A stretch of DNA of 64,000 nucleotides from Thermomonas sp. HDW16 (GCF_011302915.1 NZ_CP049872.1:1178001-1242000), one strand, 5' to 3'. Positions 48,127 to 58,403 are shown, counted from the stretch's first letter. Numbers and translations are program-made. The notes: generated by a model from the sequence alone, not told the origin.

Positions 48127-49265
48127 GCGTGCGATGACAGTAGCGAAGCAACCGCGTCGGCCGCGCGTGCCGACGCGTCGCGGCGCAGGGTTTCATGGAT
48201 GGCCAGGAATTGCGGTTGCAGCGCGGCGACGGCATCGGCATCGCGGAACCAGTGCAGCAGGGCCGCGTGCAGGTTTTGCGTGGTGCACTGATCCTGCAGC
48301 AGTTCGGGAACCAGCTGCTTGCCGGCCAGGATGTTGGGCAGGCTGACATGCGCGGATTTCAGCAGCCCGAACGCCTTGACGATGGCATAGGTCAGGCCGG
48401 AGATGCGATGGCCGATCACCATCGGCCGCTTGCACAGCATCGCTTCCAGCGCGGCGGTGCCGGAAGCAAGCAGCACGCAATCGCTGGCGATCATCGCGCG
48501 CTGCGCATCGCCGTCGAGGATGCGGATACCGGGTACATCGCGGGCGATGCGTTCGATCGCGCTACGGCACTGCGCATTGGCGGCGGGCACCAGCACGCGC
48601 AGGCCGGGAATGTCGCGTTGCAGGGTGGTTGCGGCTTCGACGAACACCGGCAGCATGCGTTCGATCTCGCCGAGCCGGCTGCCCGGCAAGAGCGCCAGGA
48701 TCGGCACATCGGGCGATTCGCCGAATGCGTTGCGTGCGGCGGTGCGGTCGGGCTGCAGCGGGATCGCATCGGCCAGCGGGTGGCCGACGAATACCGCATC
48801 GACGCCATGTTTCGCGTAGATCGGTGGTTCCATCGGGAACAGGCAGAGCACGCGATCCGCGCTGGCGCCAATCTTCGCCGCACGGTTCTCGCGCCAGGCC
48901 CAGACCGACGGGCTCACGTAATGCACGGTGCGCACGCCGCGCTGCTTGAGCCAGCGCTCGACGCCGAGGTTGAAGTCAGGCGCGTCGATGCCGATGTACA
49001 CGTCCGGCTTCCAGTCGAGAACGCGCTGGCGGAACGCCTTGCGCAGCTTGAGCAGGCGCGGCAGGTGGGCCAGCACTTCGGCCAAGCCCATCACCGCCAG
49101 TTCGCTGGCATCGAACCAGATATCCAGGCCGGCAGCGCGCATGCCATCACCGCCGATGCCGGCGAATTGCGCATCGGGGAAACGCTTGCGCAGTTCTGCG
49201 ATCAGGCCTGCGCCGAGCTGGTCGCCGGAAGTTTCACCTGCGCAGAGGGCGATGCGAAGGCTCAT
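48123..49265 (-). CDS. lpxB: Lipid-A-disaccharide synthase
   Basis: A 380-residue GT-B glycosyltransferase of the inner-membrane surface, joining UDP-diacylglucosamine and lipid X. Family start [19 protein letters not shown], then [40 protein letters not shown] and [10 protein letters not shown]. The ATG at 49265 matches relatives; the frame stays open upstream across a long hairpin that lies between lpxA and lpxB. Overlaps rnhB by four bases. Confidence 0.96.
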   Translation of the reverse strand: MSLRIALCAGETSGDQLGAGLIAELRKRFPDAQFAGIGGDGMRAAGLDIWFDASELAVMGLAEVLAHLPRLLKLRKAFRQRVLDWKPDVYIGIDAPDFNLGVERWLKQRGVRTVHYVSPSVWAWRENRAAKIGASADRVLCLFPMEPPIYAKHGVDAVFVGHPLADAIPLQPDRTAARNAFGESPDVPILALLPGSRLGEIERMLPVFVEAATTLQRDIPGLRVLVPAANAQCRSAIERIARDVPGIRILDGDAQRAMIASDCVLLASGTAALEAMLCKRPMVIGHRISGLTYAIVKAFGLLKSAHVSLPNILAGKQLVPELLQDQCTTQNLHAALLHWFRDADAVAALQPQFLAIHETLRRDASARAADAVASLLSSHA

Positions 49266-49288
49266 TCCACCGCCCAATGAAAGCCTGC

Positions 49289-49369
49289 GTCGGGTCCGGC
49301 AGGGGGGTGTTTCCCAACAAAGCGAGTATCGGGTAGCGACTTGGGGAATACCCCCCTGCCGGGCCCGAC
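49289..49369. repeat. Long imperfect hairpin between lpxA and lpxB
   Basis: 27-base arms 49289-49315 and 49343-49369 (cores CGGCAGGGGGGT and ACCCCCCTGCCG) differ at three positions, all compatible with G-U pairs in RNA; the loop is 27 bases. It fills the 115-base gap between the lpxA stop and lpxB start. Possible roles: transcription attenuator, mRNA-stabilising or processing structure, or a decayed palindromic repeat. No T-run follows. Confidence 0.75.
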
Positions 49370-49380
49370 ATGCGAGATGC

Positions 49381-50175
49381 TCACCGCAGCAGCGGCCGCT
49401 CGCCGGCCTCGATGAAGTCGAGCATCTCGCGCACGTCGTTGCTGTTCGCGGCGATCTCGCCGAGTTCGGTCTTGGCCTCGTCCAGCTTTGCATCGCCCAT
49501 GTACAGCGCACGATAAGCGCGCTTGATTGCGGCGATGCGCGTGGCATCGAAGCCGCGCCGCTTCAGGCCTTCGGCATTGATGCCGCGCGGCCGTGCGTAT
49601 TTTTCCTGCGCCACCATCAGGAACGGCGGCACGTCGCCATTGACGAAGGCACCCATGCCGATGAAGGCGTGGTCACCGATCCGGCAGAACTGGTGCACGC
49701 CGGTGAAGCCGCTGAGGATGACCTGGTTGCCGACGCTGACATGGCCGGCGAGGGTGGTGTTGTTGGAGAACACGCAGTCGTCGCCGACGATGCAGTCGTG
49801 CGCGATATGCGAATAGGCGAGGATCCAGTTGCGGTTGCCGAGGCGGGTGATGCCGCCGCCATCGCCGGTGCCGCGATTGATGGTGACGAACTCGCGGATC
49901 ACGTTGCCGTCGCCGATCACCAGTTCAACGCGCTCGCCACGGTACTTCTTGTCCTGCGGCTCGCCGCCGATCGCGGCCTGGCCGTGGAACACGTTGTCGC
50001 GGCCGATGCGGGTCGGGCCTTCGATCACGCAGTGCGGGCCGATGCGGGTGTTGTCGCCGATTTCGACTTCAGCGCCAATCACCACATAAGCGCCGACATG
50101 CACGCCCACGCCGAGCTTCGCGGATGGAGCGATGACCGCCGTCGTGTGGACTAGCGATGTGGAATCGCCGCGCAT
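49381..50175 (-). CDS. lpxA: UDP-N-acetylglucosamine acyltransferase
   Basis: A 264-residue left-handed beta-helix acyltransferase; first step of lipid A synthesis. Hexapeptide repeats fill residues 8-190; catalytic His126 lies in [10 protein letters not shown], and the ACP/UDP-binding [18 protein letters not shown] is present. The C-terminal helical domain ends about 264. Start [15 protein letters not shown] (50175) lies four bases from the fabZ stop. Part of lpxD-fabZ-lpxA-lpxB. Confidence 0.97.
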   Translation of the reverse strand: MRGDSTSLVHTTAVIAPSAKLGVGVHVGAYVVIGAEVEIGDNTRIGPHCVIEGPTRIGRDNVFHGQAAIGGEPQDKKYRGERVELVIGDGNVIREFVTINRGTGDGGGITRLGNRNWILAYSHIAHDCIVGDDCVFSNNTTLAGHVSVGNQVILSGFTGVHQFCRIGDHAFIGMGAFVNGDVPPFLMVAQEKYARPRGINAEGLKRRGFDATRIAAIKRAYRALYMGDAKLDEAKTELGEIAANSNDVREMLDFIEAGERPLLR

Positions 50176-50179
50176 CGAA

Positions 50180-50647
50180 TCAGTCCCGCGCCGCCGCGCA
50201 AAGGATCTCGGCGCACGCGACCTGCTCGCCGTCGACGCGGGCGATGCCCACGTATTGCGCCATGTTGCGGATGCGCCGCCGCAGCTCGACATCGAGTTCC
50301 AGCTTGTCGCCCGGCACCACCATGCGGCTGAATTTCGCGTTGTCCACCTTGACCAGGTAGAAGGTGTCCTTGCCGAGTTCGGCCGGATCGCGCGAGAGCT
50401 GGGTCAGCAGGCCGCCGGCCTGGGCCAGCGCTTCCACCACCAGCACGCCGGGCATCACCGGATGGCCGGGGAAATGGCCGGTGAAGAACGGCTCGTTGTT
50501 GGTGACGTTCTTGTAGGCCAGCACGCGCTTGTCCTTCTCGAACTCGACCACGCGGTCGACCAGCAGGAAGGGATAGCGGTGCGGCAGCAGGCGCTCGATC
50601 TCGGCGCTGTTCACCGGCAGGGTCACGCTGGAAGTGGCATCGGTCAT
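50180..50647 (-). CDS. fabZ: 3-hydroxyacyl-[ACP] dehydratase FabZ
   Basis: A 155-residue hotdog-fold dehydratase of fatty acid elongation. Catalytic His58 and Glu72 lie in the motif [20 protein letters not shown] (57-76). Start of the family [17 protein letters not shown] is clear. ATG overlaps the lpxD stop (50644-50647). Its place inside the lipid A cluster balances 3-hydroxyacyl-ACP use between membrane lipid and lipid A. Confidence 0.97.
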   Translation of the reverse strand: MTDATSSVTLPVNSAEIERLLPHRYPFLLVDRVVEFEKDKRVLAYKNVTNNEPFFTGHFPGHPVMPGVLVVEALAQAGGLLTQLSRDPAELGKDTFYLVKVDNAKFSRMVVPGDKLELDVELRRRIRNMAQYVGIARVDGEQVACAEILCAAARD

Positions 50648-51663
50648 TCGGTGTCCTTGTCGCCGGCCTTCGTGCGGCGGGCGATGTCGTCGAGTTGCTT
50701 GAAGCGCGCGGCACTCTTGCGCCAGCTGCGATTGTCCATCAATGGCGTGCCCGATGAATACTCGCCTGGCTCACGGATGGAGTGGGTGACCAGCGACATC
50801 GCGGTGATCACCACGCGGTCGCAGACCTCCAGGTGGCCGAGCACGCCGGCACCGCCGCCAACCAGGCAGTGGCGGCCGATGACTGCGCTGCCGGCCACCG
50901 CCGAGCAGCCCGCCATCGCGGTATGCGCACCGATCCGCACGTTGTGGCCGACCTGGATCTGGTTGTCCAGGCGCACGTCTTCTTCGAGCACAGTGTCGCC
51001 CAGCGCGCCGCGGTCGATGGTGGTGTTGGCACCGATCTCGCAATCGTCGCCGATGACCACGCCGCCGAGCTGCGGCACCTTGATCCAGTGGCCATGGTCC
51101 ATCGCGATGCCGAAGCCCTCCGCACCGAGCACGGCGCCAGGATGCACGAGTACCCGTTTGCCCAGTCGCACTCGCGTCACCAGCGTGACCCGCGCGATCA
51201 ATTCGCAATCGTCACCGACCTCGCAATCGTCGCCGATCACGCAACCGGGGCCGACAATTGCGCCGGCTTCGATCCGGCTACGCGCGCCGATGAAGGCATG
51301 TGGACCGATGCTGGCGGCGGGATCGACCGAAGCGGAAATGTCGACGACAGCGCTCGGATGGATGCCAGCAGCACGCACGGGTTTGCGTTCGAACAGGGCA
51401 GCGATCTTTGCGAACGCCGTGTACGGATCGCGAGCGACCAATGCCGTGCCGCTGCGGGCCTCGATGTCGTCCGCGCGCAAGACCACGACGCCAGCGGCGC
51501 TCTCCGCCAGCTGGCCGCGGTAACGTGGATTGGCGAGGAAGCTCAGCTGCTCCGGCGTGGCGCCCGAGAGCGTGCCGACGCCATGCACTTCGCGATCCTC
51601 GCCGTGCAGCTCAAGCTCGAAGCGGCGCGCCAGTTCCGAGGCGGCGAACACTGGCGCGTTCAT
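50644..51663 (-). CDS. lpxD: UDP-3-O-(3-hydroxyacyl)glucosamine N-acyltransferase
   Basis: A 339-residue trimeric acyltransferase of lipid A synthesis. N-terminal uridine-binding domain (SFLANPRYRGQL), then a left-handed beta-helix with many hexapeptides and the catalytic histidine in LDNQIQVGHNVRIG; GAEGFGIAMDHGHW is another family mark. C-terminal helix. Lies 15 bases after bamA; no skp gene is between them. Confidence 0.97.
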   Translation of the reverse strand: MNAPVFAASELARRFELELHGEDREVHGVGTLSGATPEQLSFLANPRYRGQLAESAAGVVVLRADDIEARSGTALVARDPYTAFAKIAALFERKPVRAAGIHPSAVVDISASVDPAASIGPHAFIGARSRIEAGAIVGPGCVIGDDCEVGDDCELIARVTLVTRVRLGKRVLVHPGAVLGAEGFGIAMDHGHWIKVPQLGGVVIGDDCEIGANTTIDRGALGDTVLEEDVRLDNQIQVGHNVRIGAHTAMAGCSAVAGSAVIGRHCLVGGGAGVLGHLEVCDRVVITAMSLVTHSIREPGEYSSGTPLMDNRSWRKSAARFKQLDDIARRTKAGDKDTE

Positions 51664-51678
51664 GCCCGGGGGCGGCCG

Positions 51679-54144
51679 TTACAGCTGGCCGCCGAAGGTG
51701 AACTGCAACCGTTCGATCTGGTCGCCGTCCTTCTTGCGCAGGGGAATGGCGTAGCTGATCGACAGCGGACCCATCGGTGAACGCCAGAGCAGGGCGATAC
51801 CGGTGGATGCGCGCAGTTCGCTGGCGCTGAAGTTGCCCCAGCCGTCGTAGACGTTGCCGAAGTCGAGGAATGCGGAAACGCGTGCGGCGGGGCTGTCGAA
51901 CAGCTTGGGGAAGATCGCCTCGACGGAGCCGGCCAGCAGGAACGAACCACCCAGCGGCTGCCGATAGCCAAAACCGGACGTATAGGACGGGCCAAGGGTG
52001 TTGTCGGTGAAACCACGCACCTTGCCCTGCGCGGCGATGCCGCCGGCATAGAAATTTTCAAAGAACGGCAAGCCGCTGGCAGTCACCGTCTTGTCAAAAT
52101 CAGAGGAAGTCGGCAGGCAGGGATCACTCGGCGCAATGCCAGGTACCTCAGTGTCGAGGATGCCATCACCGTTGGTATCGATATAGGTCGGCGCGGTGTA
52201 ACAAAGATTCCGTCTGAAGTTCTTGCCGTAGGAATCGCCATAACCCACGTTGATGCCGGTACGTACCACCAGCGCCTGGTTCAGTGGCCAATATTTGCCG
52301 AAATCGTAGGACAGTTTGTAGTACTCGACGGTAGAGCCGGGCAAGGCGATTTCCGCCGATAGGTTCTGCGTGCTGCCGACAACGGGCATGAAATAGTCGT
52401 TGCGGGTATCGCGGCCCCAGCCAATCTGTCCACGCCACGCGTGGAAAGTACGGTTGCCCACGGCGCTGATATAGTCCAGCAGCGGTGGCGGCGTCGATCC
52501 CGGGTACGCAAGAATTTCATTGGTATCCACGCCGAACATGAGCGATACCGAGTCGTTTTCACTCAGCGGCAGGCTCATGAAGACCTGCGCTGCGCCGCTA
52601 TTGGTCGAATACTGGGCGACGTTGTAGCTGGAGTAGTCGAACTCGCGCCACCACAGGTTGTAGCCGAGCGACAGCCCATCATCCGTGAAGTACGGATTCA
52701 TGAAAGAGAAGTCGTAACGTTTCTGGTAGGCGCTGCGGGTAACGGCCATCGAGACTCGGTTGCCGCTACCGAGGAAGTTGTTCTCGGACAGCTGCAAGGA
52801 GAGGTTAACGCCGGAGAGTTGTGAATAACCGACGCCGGCCGCGATGCTGCCGGAAGTGGTTTCCTTTACGGTATAGGTCACATCGACTTGATCGTCAGTG
52901 CCCGCAACCGGCTCGTTCTCGACGTCCACTTCTTCGAAATAACCCAAGCGCTGCAGGCGTACCTTGCCTCGGTCGATCGCTGCCTGCGAATACCAACTGC
53001 CTTCGAATTGGCGCATTTCACGGCGGAGCACCGCATCGGCGGTGCGTGTGTTGCCCTTGAACACGATCCGGCGCACGTTGATGCGAGGCCCGGGTTGCAC
53101 CTGAAAGTCGATAGCGACCGTGCGCTTGTCACGGTCGATCGCGGGAATCGGATTGACCTGGGCGAAGGCATAGCCGATGTTGGACAGGCGCGCCGTGATT
53201 GCATTGGTGGCCAGCTCAAGCAGGCCGCGAGAGAACGTACTGCCGGGACGGATGAAGGCAACAATCTGTTCGATTTCTGTCTTCGGCAGGATCGTGTCAC
53301 CGGATACGGTGGCATTGGAGATGGTGTAGACCTCGCCCTCGCTGATGCCGGCAGTGAGGAACATGTCCTTCTTGTCCGAGCTGATCGCGACCTGAGTCGA
53401 ATCCAGGCTGAAGTCGACATAGCCGCGGTTGAGGTACCAGGCATTGAGTTTTTCGATGTCGCCGGACAGCTTTTCGCGCGAATACTGGTCGTCGCGCTTG
53501 TACCAGCTCAGCCAATTGCTGGTATGCGATTCCCAGTCTTTGGTGATCTCCTCATCGGTGTACTTTTCGTTGCCGACCAGGTTGATATGGCGGATCTTGG
53601 CAGCCTTGCCTTCCTTGATGTTGATGGTCAGGTTGACGCGATTGCGATCCAGCCGTTCGACGCTTGGGGAGATTTCGACGCTGTACTTGCCACGATTGTT
53701 GTACTGACGGTTGAGTTCCTGGGTGACCTGGTCCAGGTTCAGCCGGTTGAAGGTCTCGCCTTCGGCCAGACCGATGTCCTTCAGGCCCTTGAGCAAATCT
53801 TCGGACTTCAGATCCTTGTTGCCGACCAGGGCCAGCTTGTTGATTGCCGGGCGTTCGACCACGGTGATCACCAGGATGCTGCCCTGGTGGTCCAGGCGCA
53901 CGTCTTCGAAAAATCCGGTCTTGTACAGCGCGCGCAGGGCTTCGGCGGCCTTGGCGGCATCGAGGGTGTCGCCGCGCTCGACCGGGAGATAGGTGAACAC
54001 GGTACCGGCGCCGATGCGCTGCAGGCCGTCGATGCGGATGTCGCTGACCGTGAACGGTGCGATCGCCGTCTGCGCCCATGCCGGCAGCGCGAGCGCCGAG
54101 GCCAGGGCAAGGGTGAGCAGGCGGCGGGACAAGGGTCGGGTCAT
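51679..54144 (-). CDS. bamA: Outer membrane protein assembly factor BamA
   Basis: An 821-residue Omp85 protein, the core of the machine that folds outer-membrane barrels. Signal peptide RRLLTLALASALALPAWAQ, five POTRA domains (about 27-420) and a 16-strand barrel; conserved VRGF in loop 6 follows LPFFENFYAGG. Before it is an enlarged surface loop with Cys648, Cys676 and between them DTNGDGILD (656-664), a calcium-binding-type motif. The protein ends in FTFGGQL: a leucine rather than the aromatic residue usual for barrel proteins. ATG 54144 chosen; in-frame ATGs at 54153 and 54168 are alternatives. Sits between rseP and lpxD. Confidence 0.96.
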   Translation of the reverse strand: MTRPLSRRLLTLALASALALPAWAQTAIAPFTVSDIRIDGLQRIGAGTVFTYLPVERGDTLDAAKAAEALRALYKTGFFEDVRLDHQGSILVITVVERPAINKLALVGNKDLKSEDLLKGLKDIGLAEGETFNRLNLDQVTQELNRQYNNRGKYSVEISPSVERLDRNRVNLTINIKEGKAAKIRHINLVGNEKYTDEEITKDWESHTSNWLSWYKRDDQYSREKLSGDIEKLNAWYLNRGYVDFSLDSTQVAISSDKKDMFLTAGISEGEVYTISNATVSGDTILPKTEIEQIVAFIRPGSTFSRGLLELATNAITARLSNIGYAFAQVNPIPAIDRDKRTVAIDFQVQPGPRINVRRIVFKGNTRTADAVLRREMRQFEGSWYSQAAIDRGKVRLQRLGYFEEVDVENEPVAGTDDQVDVTYTVKETTSGSIAAGVGYSQLSGVNLSLQLSENNFLGSGNRVSMAVTRSAYQKRYDFSFMNPYFTDDGLSLGYNLWWREFDYSSYNVAQYSTNSGAAQVFMSLPLSENDSVSLMFGVDTNEILAYPGSTPPPLLDYISAVGNRTFHAWRGQIGWGRDTRNDYFMPVVGSTQNLSAEIALPGSTVEYYKLSYDFGKYWPLNQALVVRTGINVGYGDSYGKNFRRNLCYTAPTYIDTNGDGILDTEVPGIAPSDPCLPTSSDFDKTVTASGLPFFENFYAGGIAAQGKVRGFTDNTLGPSYTSGFGYRQPLGGSFLLAGSVEAIFPKLFDSPAARVSAFLDFGNVYDGWGNFSASELRASTGIALLWRSPMGPLSISYAIPLRKKDGDQIERLQFTFGGQL

Positions 54145-54211
54145 TCGGGACATCCTGTTGCGGGGCATGTTGCTGGGCGCGTGTGGTGCGCCAGCGGCGG
54201 GGAGCGAAGCG

Positions 54212-55585
54212 TCACGACACCAGGCGCAGGATGTCGTTGTAGAACGCCAGTCCCGTCAGCCCCGCGATCAACGCGAGGCCGAGGTACTGGCCAACGGCCA
54301 TCGCGCGATCGCCCAACGGGCGGCCCGTGACCAGCTCGATAAGGTAATACAGCAGGTGTCCACCGTCCAAGACGGGAATCGGCAGCAAGTTGAGGATGGC
54401 AAGGCTGACCGACAACAGGGCGAGGAAGTTCAGGAACCATGCGGTGCCACCGCTGGCATAGGCATTTGCGGCCTGGGCAATGGCGATCGGGCCCGAGACG
54501 GTGTTCTCCACCGAGACTCGGCCGCTGAACGCGCGCCCAATCATGGCGAACAATTGCTTCACCTGGTAGCTGGTTTCGTTGATGGCGGCCGGGATCGCCG
54601 CGATCGGGTTCAACCGCAGCACGGCGTCCGGGAGAGGCCTTGCTGATGCGGCATTGCCCACGCCGAGCAGCCAGGAACTGCTGCCGTCCGGATTGTTGCG
54701 CCGCATCGGAGCCAGTTCCAGCGCCAGCCGTTCACCATCGCGCTCGACTTCGATCATGCCGGGGCCGCCACGCTTGCCCAGCGCCTCCACCAACGGAGCG
54801 ATGTCGTCGAAGCTGGCGATGGGCGAGGCGTCGATCGCGGTGATGCGATCGCCTTCGGCCAGCACGCCCCAGGCCGGCATGCCTTCGCTGACCGTGCCCA
54901 CCACGGCCGGCACCAGTTCATGGCGGGCGGTTAGGCCCACCGCCCGCATCGCCCGCGATTCGTCGAAGGCGGCCGGCAGCTTGTCCAGCGGCAGGGTGTG
55001 TGTGCTGTCGCCGCCATCGGCCCGTGCGACGTCTACCTGCACAGGCTGTCGATCCAGCGCCGCCACGGTCAGGGCCATCAACGCCTCGCTCCAGGTCGGG
55101 GTGGCGCGGCCATCGACTGCGCGGATGGCATCGCCTTGCTGCAGGCCGGCTTGCGCGGCAATGCCTTCGCTCTTGCCCACGACCGGAGCGTAGTCCGGGC
55201 GGCCGATCACCAGCATCGCCCACAGCAGGGCGACCGCCAGCAACAGGTTGGCCAGTGGTCCGGCGATCACGATCGCGATGCGTTTCCACACGTTCTGGCG
55301 ATTGAAGGCGCGGGCCAGGTCGGCGGCGGGGATGTCGCCCTCACGTTCGTCCAGCCTGGTTTCGTCAAGCATGCTGACGTAGCCGCCCAGCGGGATCATC
55401 GCGATCCGGTATTCGGTGCCGTCCTTGCCGATCCGCGACCACAGCGCACGGCCGAACCCCACCGAGAAGCGCAGCACCTTCACTCCGCAGCGGCGCGCGA
55501 CCCAGAAATGGCCGAATTCGTGGAAGGTGACCAGCACGCCGATCGCGACCAGCATCCACCACAACGATCCGAAGAAGGTGCCCAT
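54212..55585 (-). CDS. rseP: Site-2 zinc metalloprotease RseP
   Basis: A 457-residue intramembrane protease that cuts the anti-sigma factor RseA and remnant signal peptides. Zinc motif HEFGH at 22-26 in the first helix, two PDZ domains in the periplasmic region (about 115-310), and the third ligand motif LLPIPVLDGGHLLYY near 395. Usual length. dxr precedes it by nine bases; bamA follows by 67 bases. Confidence 0.96.
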   Translation of the reverse strand: MGTFFGSLWWMLVAIGVLVTFHEFGHFWVARRCGVKVLRFSVGFGRALWSRIGKDGTEYRIAMIPLGGYVSMLDETRLDEREGDIPAADLARAFNRQNVWKRIAIVIAGPLANLLLAVALLWAMLVIGRPDYAPVVGKSEGIAAQAGLQQGDAIRAVDGRATPTWSEALMALTVAALDRQPVQVDVARADGGDSTHTLPLDKLPAAFDESRAMRAVGLTARHELVPAVVGTVSEGMPAWGVLAEGDRITAIDASPIASFDDIAPLVEALGKRGGPGMIEVERDGERLALELAPMRRNNPDGSSSWLLGVGNAASARPLPDAVLRLNPIAAIPAAINETSYQVKQLFAMIGRAFSGRVSVENTVSGPIAIAQAANAYASGGTAWFLNFLALLSVSLAILNLLPIPVLDGGHLLYYLIELVTGRPLGDRAMAVGQYLGLALIAGLTGLAFYNDILRLVS

Positions 55586-55594
55586 GGAATGCGA

Positions 55595-56776
55595 TCAGTT
55601 CTGGTTGGCGAGGTGGTCGATGCGCGTATGGGCCGCCGCGCGCGCGCGCGTATCCGCATCAAGCAACATGTCCAGTGAATCGGCGGGCTGGGGCGGCATG
55701 GCATCCATTGTCGCAGCGACAGTGTCGGGAATGGACAGGAAACCGATCCGGCCCTGAAGAAAGGCTGAAACCGCCTCCTCGTTGGCTGCATTCAGCACGG
55801 CGGGCGCGGTGCCGCCGGACTCCAATGCGCGCCAGGCCAACGCAAGGCAAGGGAAGGCGTCGAGGTCTGGGGCTTCGAATTCCAGCTTGCCGCCCTGCGT
55901 GAGCAAGTCCAGCGCGCCGACGCCGGAAGCGATCCTGCGCGGCGATCCCAAGCCCACGGCAAGCGCGGTGCGCATGTCCGGCAGGCCGAGCTGCGCCAGT
56001 GAGCTGCCGTCGACGAAATCGACGATGGCATGCACCAGCGACTGCGGATGCACCAGCACGCGGATGCGATCCGGGGCGAGGGCGAACAGGTGGTGGGCCT
56101 CGATGACCTCCAGCCCCTTGTTCATCAGCGTGGCCGAATCCACCGAGATCTTCGGGCCCATCGACCACTTTGGATGGGCGATGGCTTGCGCCGGCGTGAC
56201 CGCCGCCAGGTCGGCGCGGCTGCGTCCACGGAATGGGCCGCCGGATGCGGTGAGCGTGACCCGAGTGATCGCCGCGGGGTCGTCGCAACCGGCGATGCAC
56301 TGGAACACCGCGTTGTGTTCGCTGTCGATCGGCACGATGGTCGCGCCACCATCGCGCGCCGCCTGCATCAGCAGTTCGCCGGCCAGCACCAGCGATTCCT
56401 TGTTGGCCAGCAACAGGCGCTTGCCGGCGCGTGCGGCGGCGAGGGTGGACGAAAGGCCGGCTGCGCCAACGATGGCGGCAACCACACTGTCGCAGGCATC
56501 GCCCGCGGCCAAGGCATCCAGCGCGGCGGGCCCCGCGTGCGCCAGTGTCGGCAAGCCGGCCTCGCGCAGCCCATCGCGCAGCGCCAGGAAGCGGTTTTCA
56601 TCGGCGATGACAGCGTGTTCCGGACGATGCCTGCGGCAGAGTGCGACGAGCTCGTTGACCTTGCTACCCGCGGCCAGCACGCTGGCACGCGTTCGTTCCG
56701 GGTGACGCGCGATCACGTCCAGCGCGGAGGTGCCGATCGAACCGGTGGCACCGAAGATTGCAACCCTGTGCATCAT
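55595..56776 (-). CDS. dxr: 1-deoxy-D-xylulose 5-phosphate reductoisomerase
   Basis: A 393-residue NADPH enzyme making 2-C-methyl-D-erythritol 4-phosphate, the committed MEP step. NADPH motif [14 protein letters not shown] (8-21), LLANKESLV, metal-binding [22 protein letters not shown] and [17 protein letters not shown] are all there. Lies seven bases after cdsA. Second MEP gene of the window besides dxs. Confidence 0.97.
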   Translation of the reverse strand: MMHRVAIFGATGSIGTSALDVIARHPERTRASVLAAGSKVNELVALCRRHRPEHAVIADENRFLALRDGLREAGLPTLAHAGPAALDALAAGDACDSVVAAIVGAAGLSSTLAAARAGKRLLLANKESLVLAGELLMQAARDGGATIVPIDSEHNAVFQCIAGCDDPAAITRVTLTASGGPFRGRSRADLAAVTPAQAIAHPKWSMGPKISVDSATLMNKGLEVIEAHHLFALAPDRIRVLVHPQSLVHAIVDFVDGSSLAQLGLPDMRTALAVGLGSPRRIASGVGALDLLTQGGKLEFEAPDLDAFPCLALAWRALESGGTAPAVLNAANEEAVSAFLQGRIGFLSIPDTVAATMDAMPPQPADSLDMLLDADTRARAAAHTRIDHLANQN

Positions 56777-56783
56777 CGACGCC

Positions 56784-57632
56784 CTAGAAGCCCAGCCACA
56801 ACTTTCCGAGTGCGAACACCGGCAGTGCGGCCAGCACGCTGTCCACGCGATCCAGCACGCCGCCGTGGCCGGGGATCAGGTCGCCCGAATCCTTCGCGCC
56901 CACGTGGCGCTTGAGCAGGCTTTCGAACAGGTCGCCGACGACCGAGAACATTGCAGTCGCCAGCGCCACCAGCGCGATGCCCGGCAGTTGGCCTGCGCGC
57001 ACGCCGATCATTTCCGCGCCAACGATCGCTACCACCATCGCCAACACCAGGCCGCCAAGCAGTCCCTCGATGGTCTTGTTCGGGCTGATCCGCGGTGCCA
57101 GCTTGCGCTTGAAGAACCTGCCGCCGAAATGGCGGCCGGCGAAGTAGGCGCCGGTATCTGCTGCCCAGACCAGGAACAGCGCCAGCAGCAACCACTTGTG
57201 GCCGTTCGGCTGGCTGGCGTGGATCAGGCCCAGCGCGCACCAGGCCGGGATCACCGCCAGCGTGCCGGCCAGCAGCTTGAACGCGCGTGCATGCGAATCA
57301 TGGTCTGAGGCGAAGTGGTAGTGGCGCATCCACAACAGCGCCAGCAACCACCAGCCCACGCCGATCACCACCACCAATTGCAGTAGCGCGAAGGATCCAC
57401 CTTGTGCGGAACGCGAACCCCACACCAGCGCCACCATCACCGCCACGTTGCACAGCAGCAGCACCGTGCGGGCCAGGGTGTCGTCGACTTCGGCCAGCTT
57501 CAGCCATTCCCATAGCGCGATGAGGAACAGCACGGCGCTGAGTGCGGCCAGTACCGGCGTGGAGACGAACAGCACGCTGAGGATGGCGATCGGCGCCATG
57601 ATCAGCGCGGCCAGCAGGCGTGTTTTGGTCAC
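56784..57632 (-). CDS. cdsA: Phosphatidate cytidylyltransferase
   Basis: A 282-residue inner-membrane enzyme making CDP-diacylglycerol for phospholipid synthesis. About eight transmembrane helices; the signature is in the C-terminal third: [13 protein letters not shown] and [21 protein letters not shown] followed by [12 protein letters not shown]. The start is GTG at 57632, overlapping the uppS stop (GTGA); the open frame reaches further upstream but only as an uppS shadow. Confidence 0.96.
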   Translation of the reverse strand: MTKTRLLAALIMAPIAILSVLFVSTPVLAALSAVLFLIALWEWLKLAEVDDTLARTVLLLCNVAVMVALVWGSRSAQGGSFALLQLVVVIGVGWWLLALLWMRHYHFASDHDSHARAFKLLAGTLAVIPAWCALGLIHASQPNGHKWLLLALFLVWAADTGAYFAGRHFGGRFFKRKLAPRISPNKTIEGLLGGLVLAMVVAIVGAEMIGVRAGQLPGIALVALATAMFSVVGDLFESLLKRHVGAKDSGDLIPGHGGVLDRVDSVLAALPVFALGKLWLGF

Positions 57633-58381
57633 GAAGTTTCCCCGGTTGCGTGGCCGGCCACCTGCGCGCTGGTCAGCCCGAAGCGGCGTTCGCGCCCGGC
57701 GTAATCGTCCAGGGCGCGCCGCAGTGTGGCGGCATCCACGTCCGGCCACAACGTGTCGGTGAACCACAATTCGGTGTAGGCCAGCTGCCACAGCAGGAAA
57801 TTGCTGATCCGCAGCTCGCCGCCGGTACGGATGAACAGGTCGGGCGCGGGCAGCTCCGCCAGCGCGACGCGCGTGGAGATCGCCTCTTCGTCGATCTGCT
57901 CCGGGCGCAGCCGGCCTGCGGCCACGTCCTCCGCCAGTGCGCGCGCGGCCTGGGCGATGTCCTGGCGGCCGCCGTAGCTGGCGGCGATGCTCAGTTGCAG
58001 TTTGGTGTTGCCGGCGGTCAGCGTTTCCGCCGCCTGCATGCGGGCCAGGATCTCCGGCGCGAAACGCGAGCGTTCGCCGATGAAGCGCAACCGCGCGCCA
58101 AGCCGGTGCAGCTCGTCGACTTCGCGTTCAAGCGCGCCCAGGAACAGCTTCATCAAGCCGCCGACCTCGTCCGTCGGCCGGTTCCAGTTCTCGCTGGAGA
58201 ACGCGAACAGCGTGAGCGCTCCGACCCCATTGTCCAGGCAGAACTCAACGCAAGTCTTGACCGCGCGCGCGCCGGCGCGGTGGCCGATGATGCGCGGGCG
58301 ATGGCGCTGCTGTGCCCAGCGGCCATTGCCATCCATGATGATGGCGATGTGGCGCGGAACGCGCGCTGCGGGAGCTATCAC
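57629..58381 (-). CDS. uppS: Undecaprenyl diphosphate synthase
   Basis: A 250-residue cis-prenyltransferase that makes the C55 carrier for cell wall and LPS from farnesyl diphosphate. Catalytic Asp17 in IIMDGNGRWAQ; LTLFAFSSENWNRP, SIAASYGGRQDI and the C-terminal DLFIRTGGELRISNFLLWQ are family marks. Start GTG at 58381. Farnesyl diphosphate is supplied by ispA at the other end of this gene run. Confidence 0.96.
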   Translation of the reverse strand: MIAPAARVPRHIAIIMDGNGRWAQQRHRPRIIGHRAGARAVKTCVEFCLDNGVGALTLFAFSSENWNRPTDEVGGLMKLFLGALEREVDELHRLGARLRFIGERSRFAPEILARMQAAETLTAGNTKLQLSIAASYGGRQDIAQAARALAEDVAAGRLRPEQIDEEAISTRVALAELPAPDLFIRTGGELRISNFLLWQLAYTELWFTDTLWPDVDAATLRRALDDYAGRERRFGLTSAQVAGHATGETS

Positions 58382-58403
58382 GTGGAAGCGTCGCGATGCC
58401 GGC

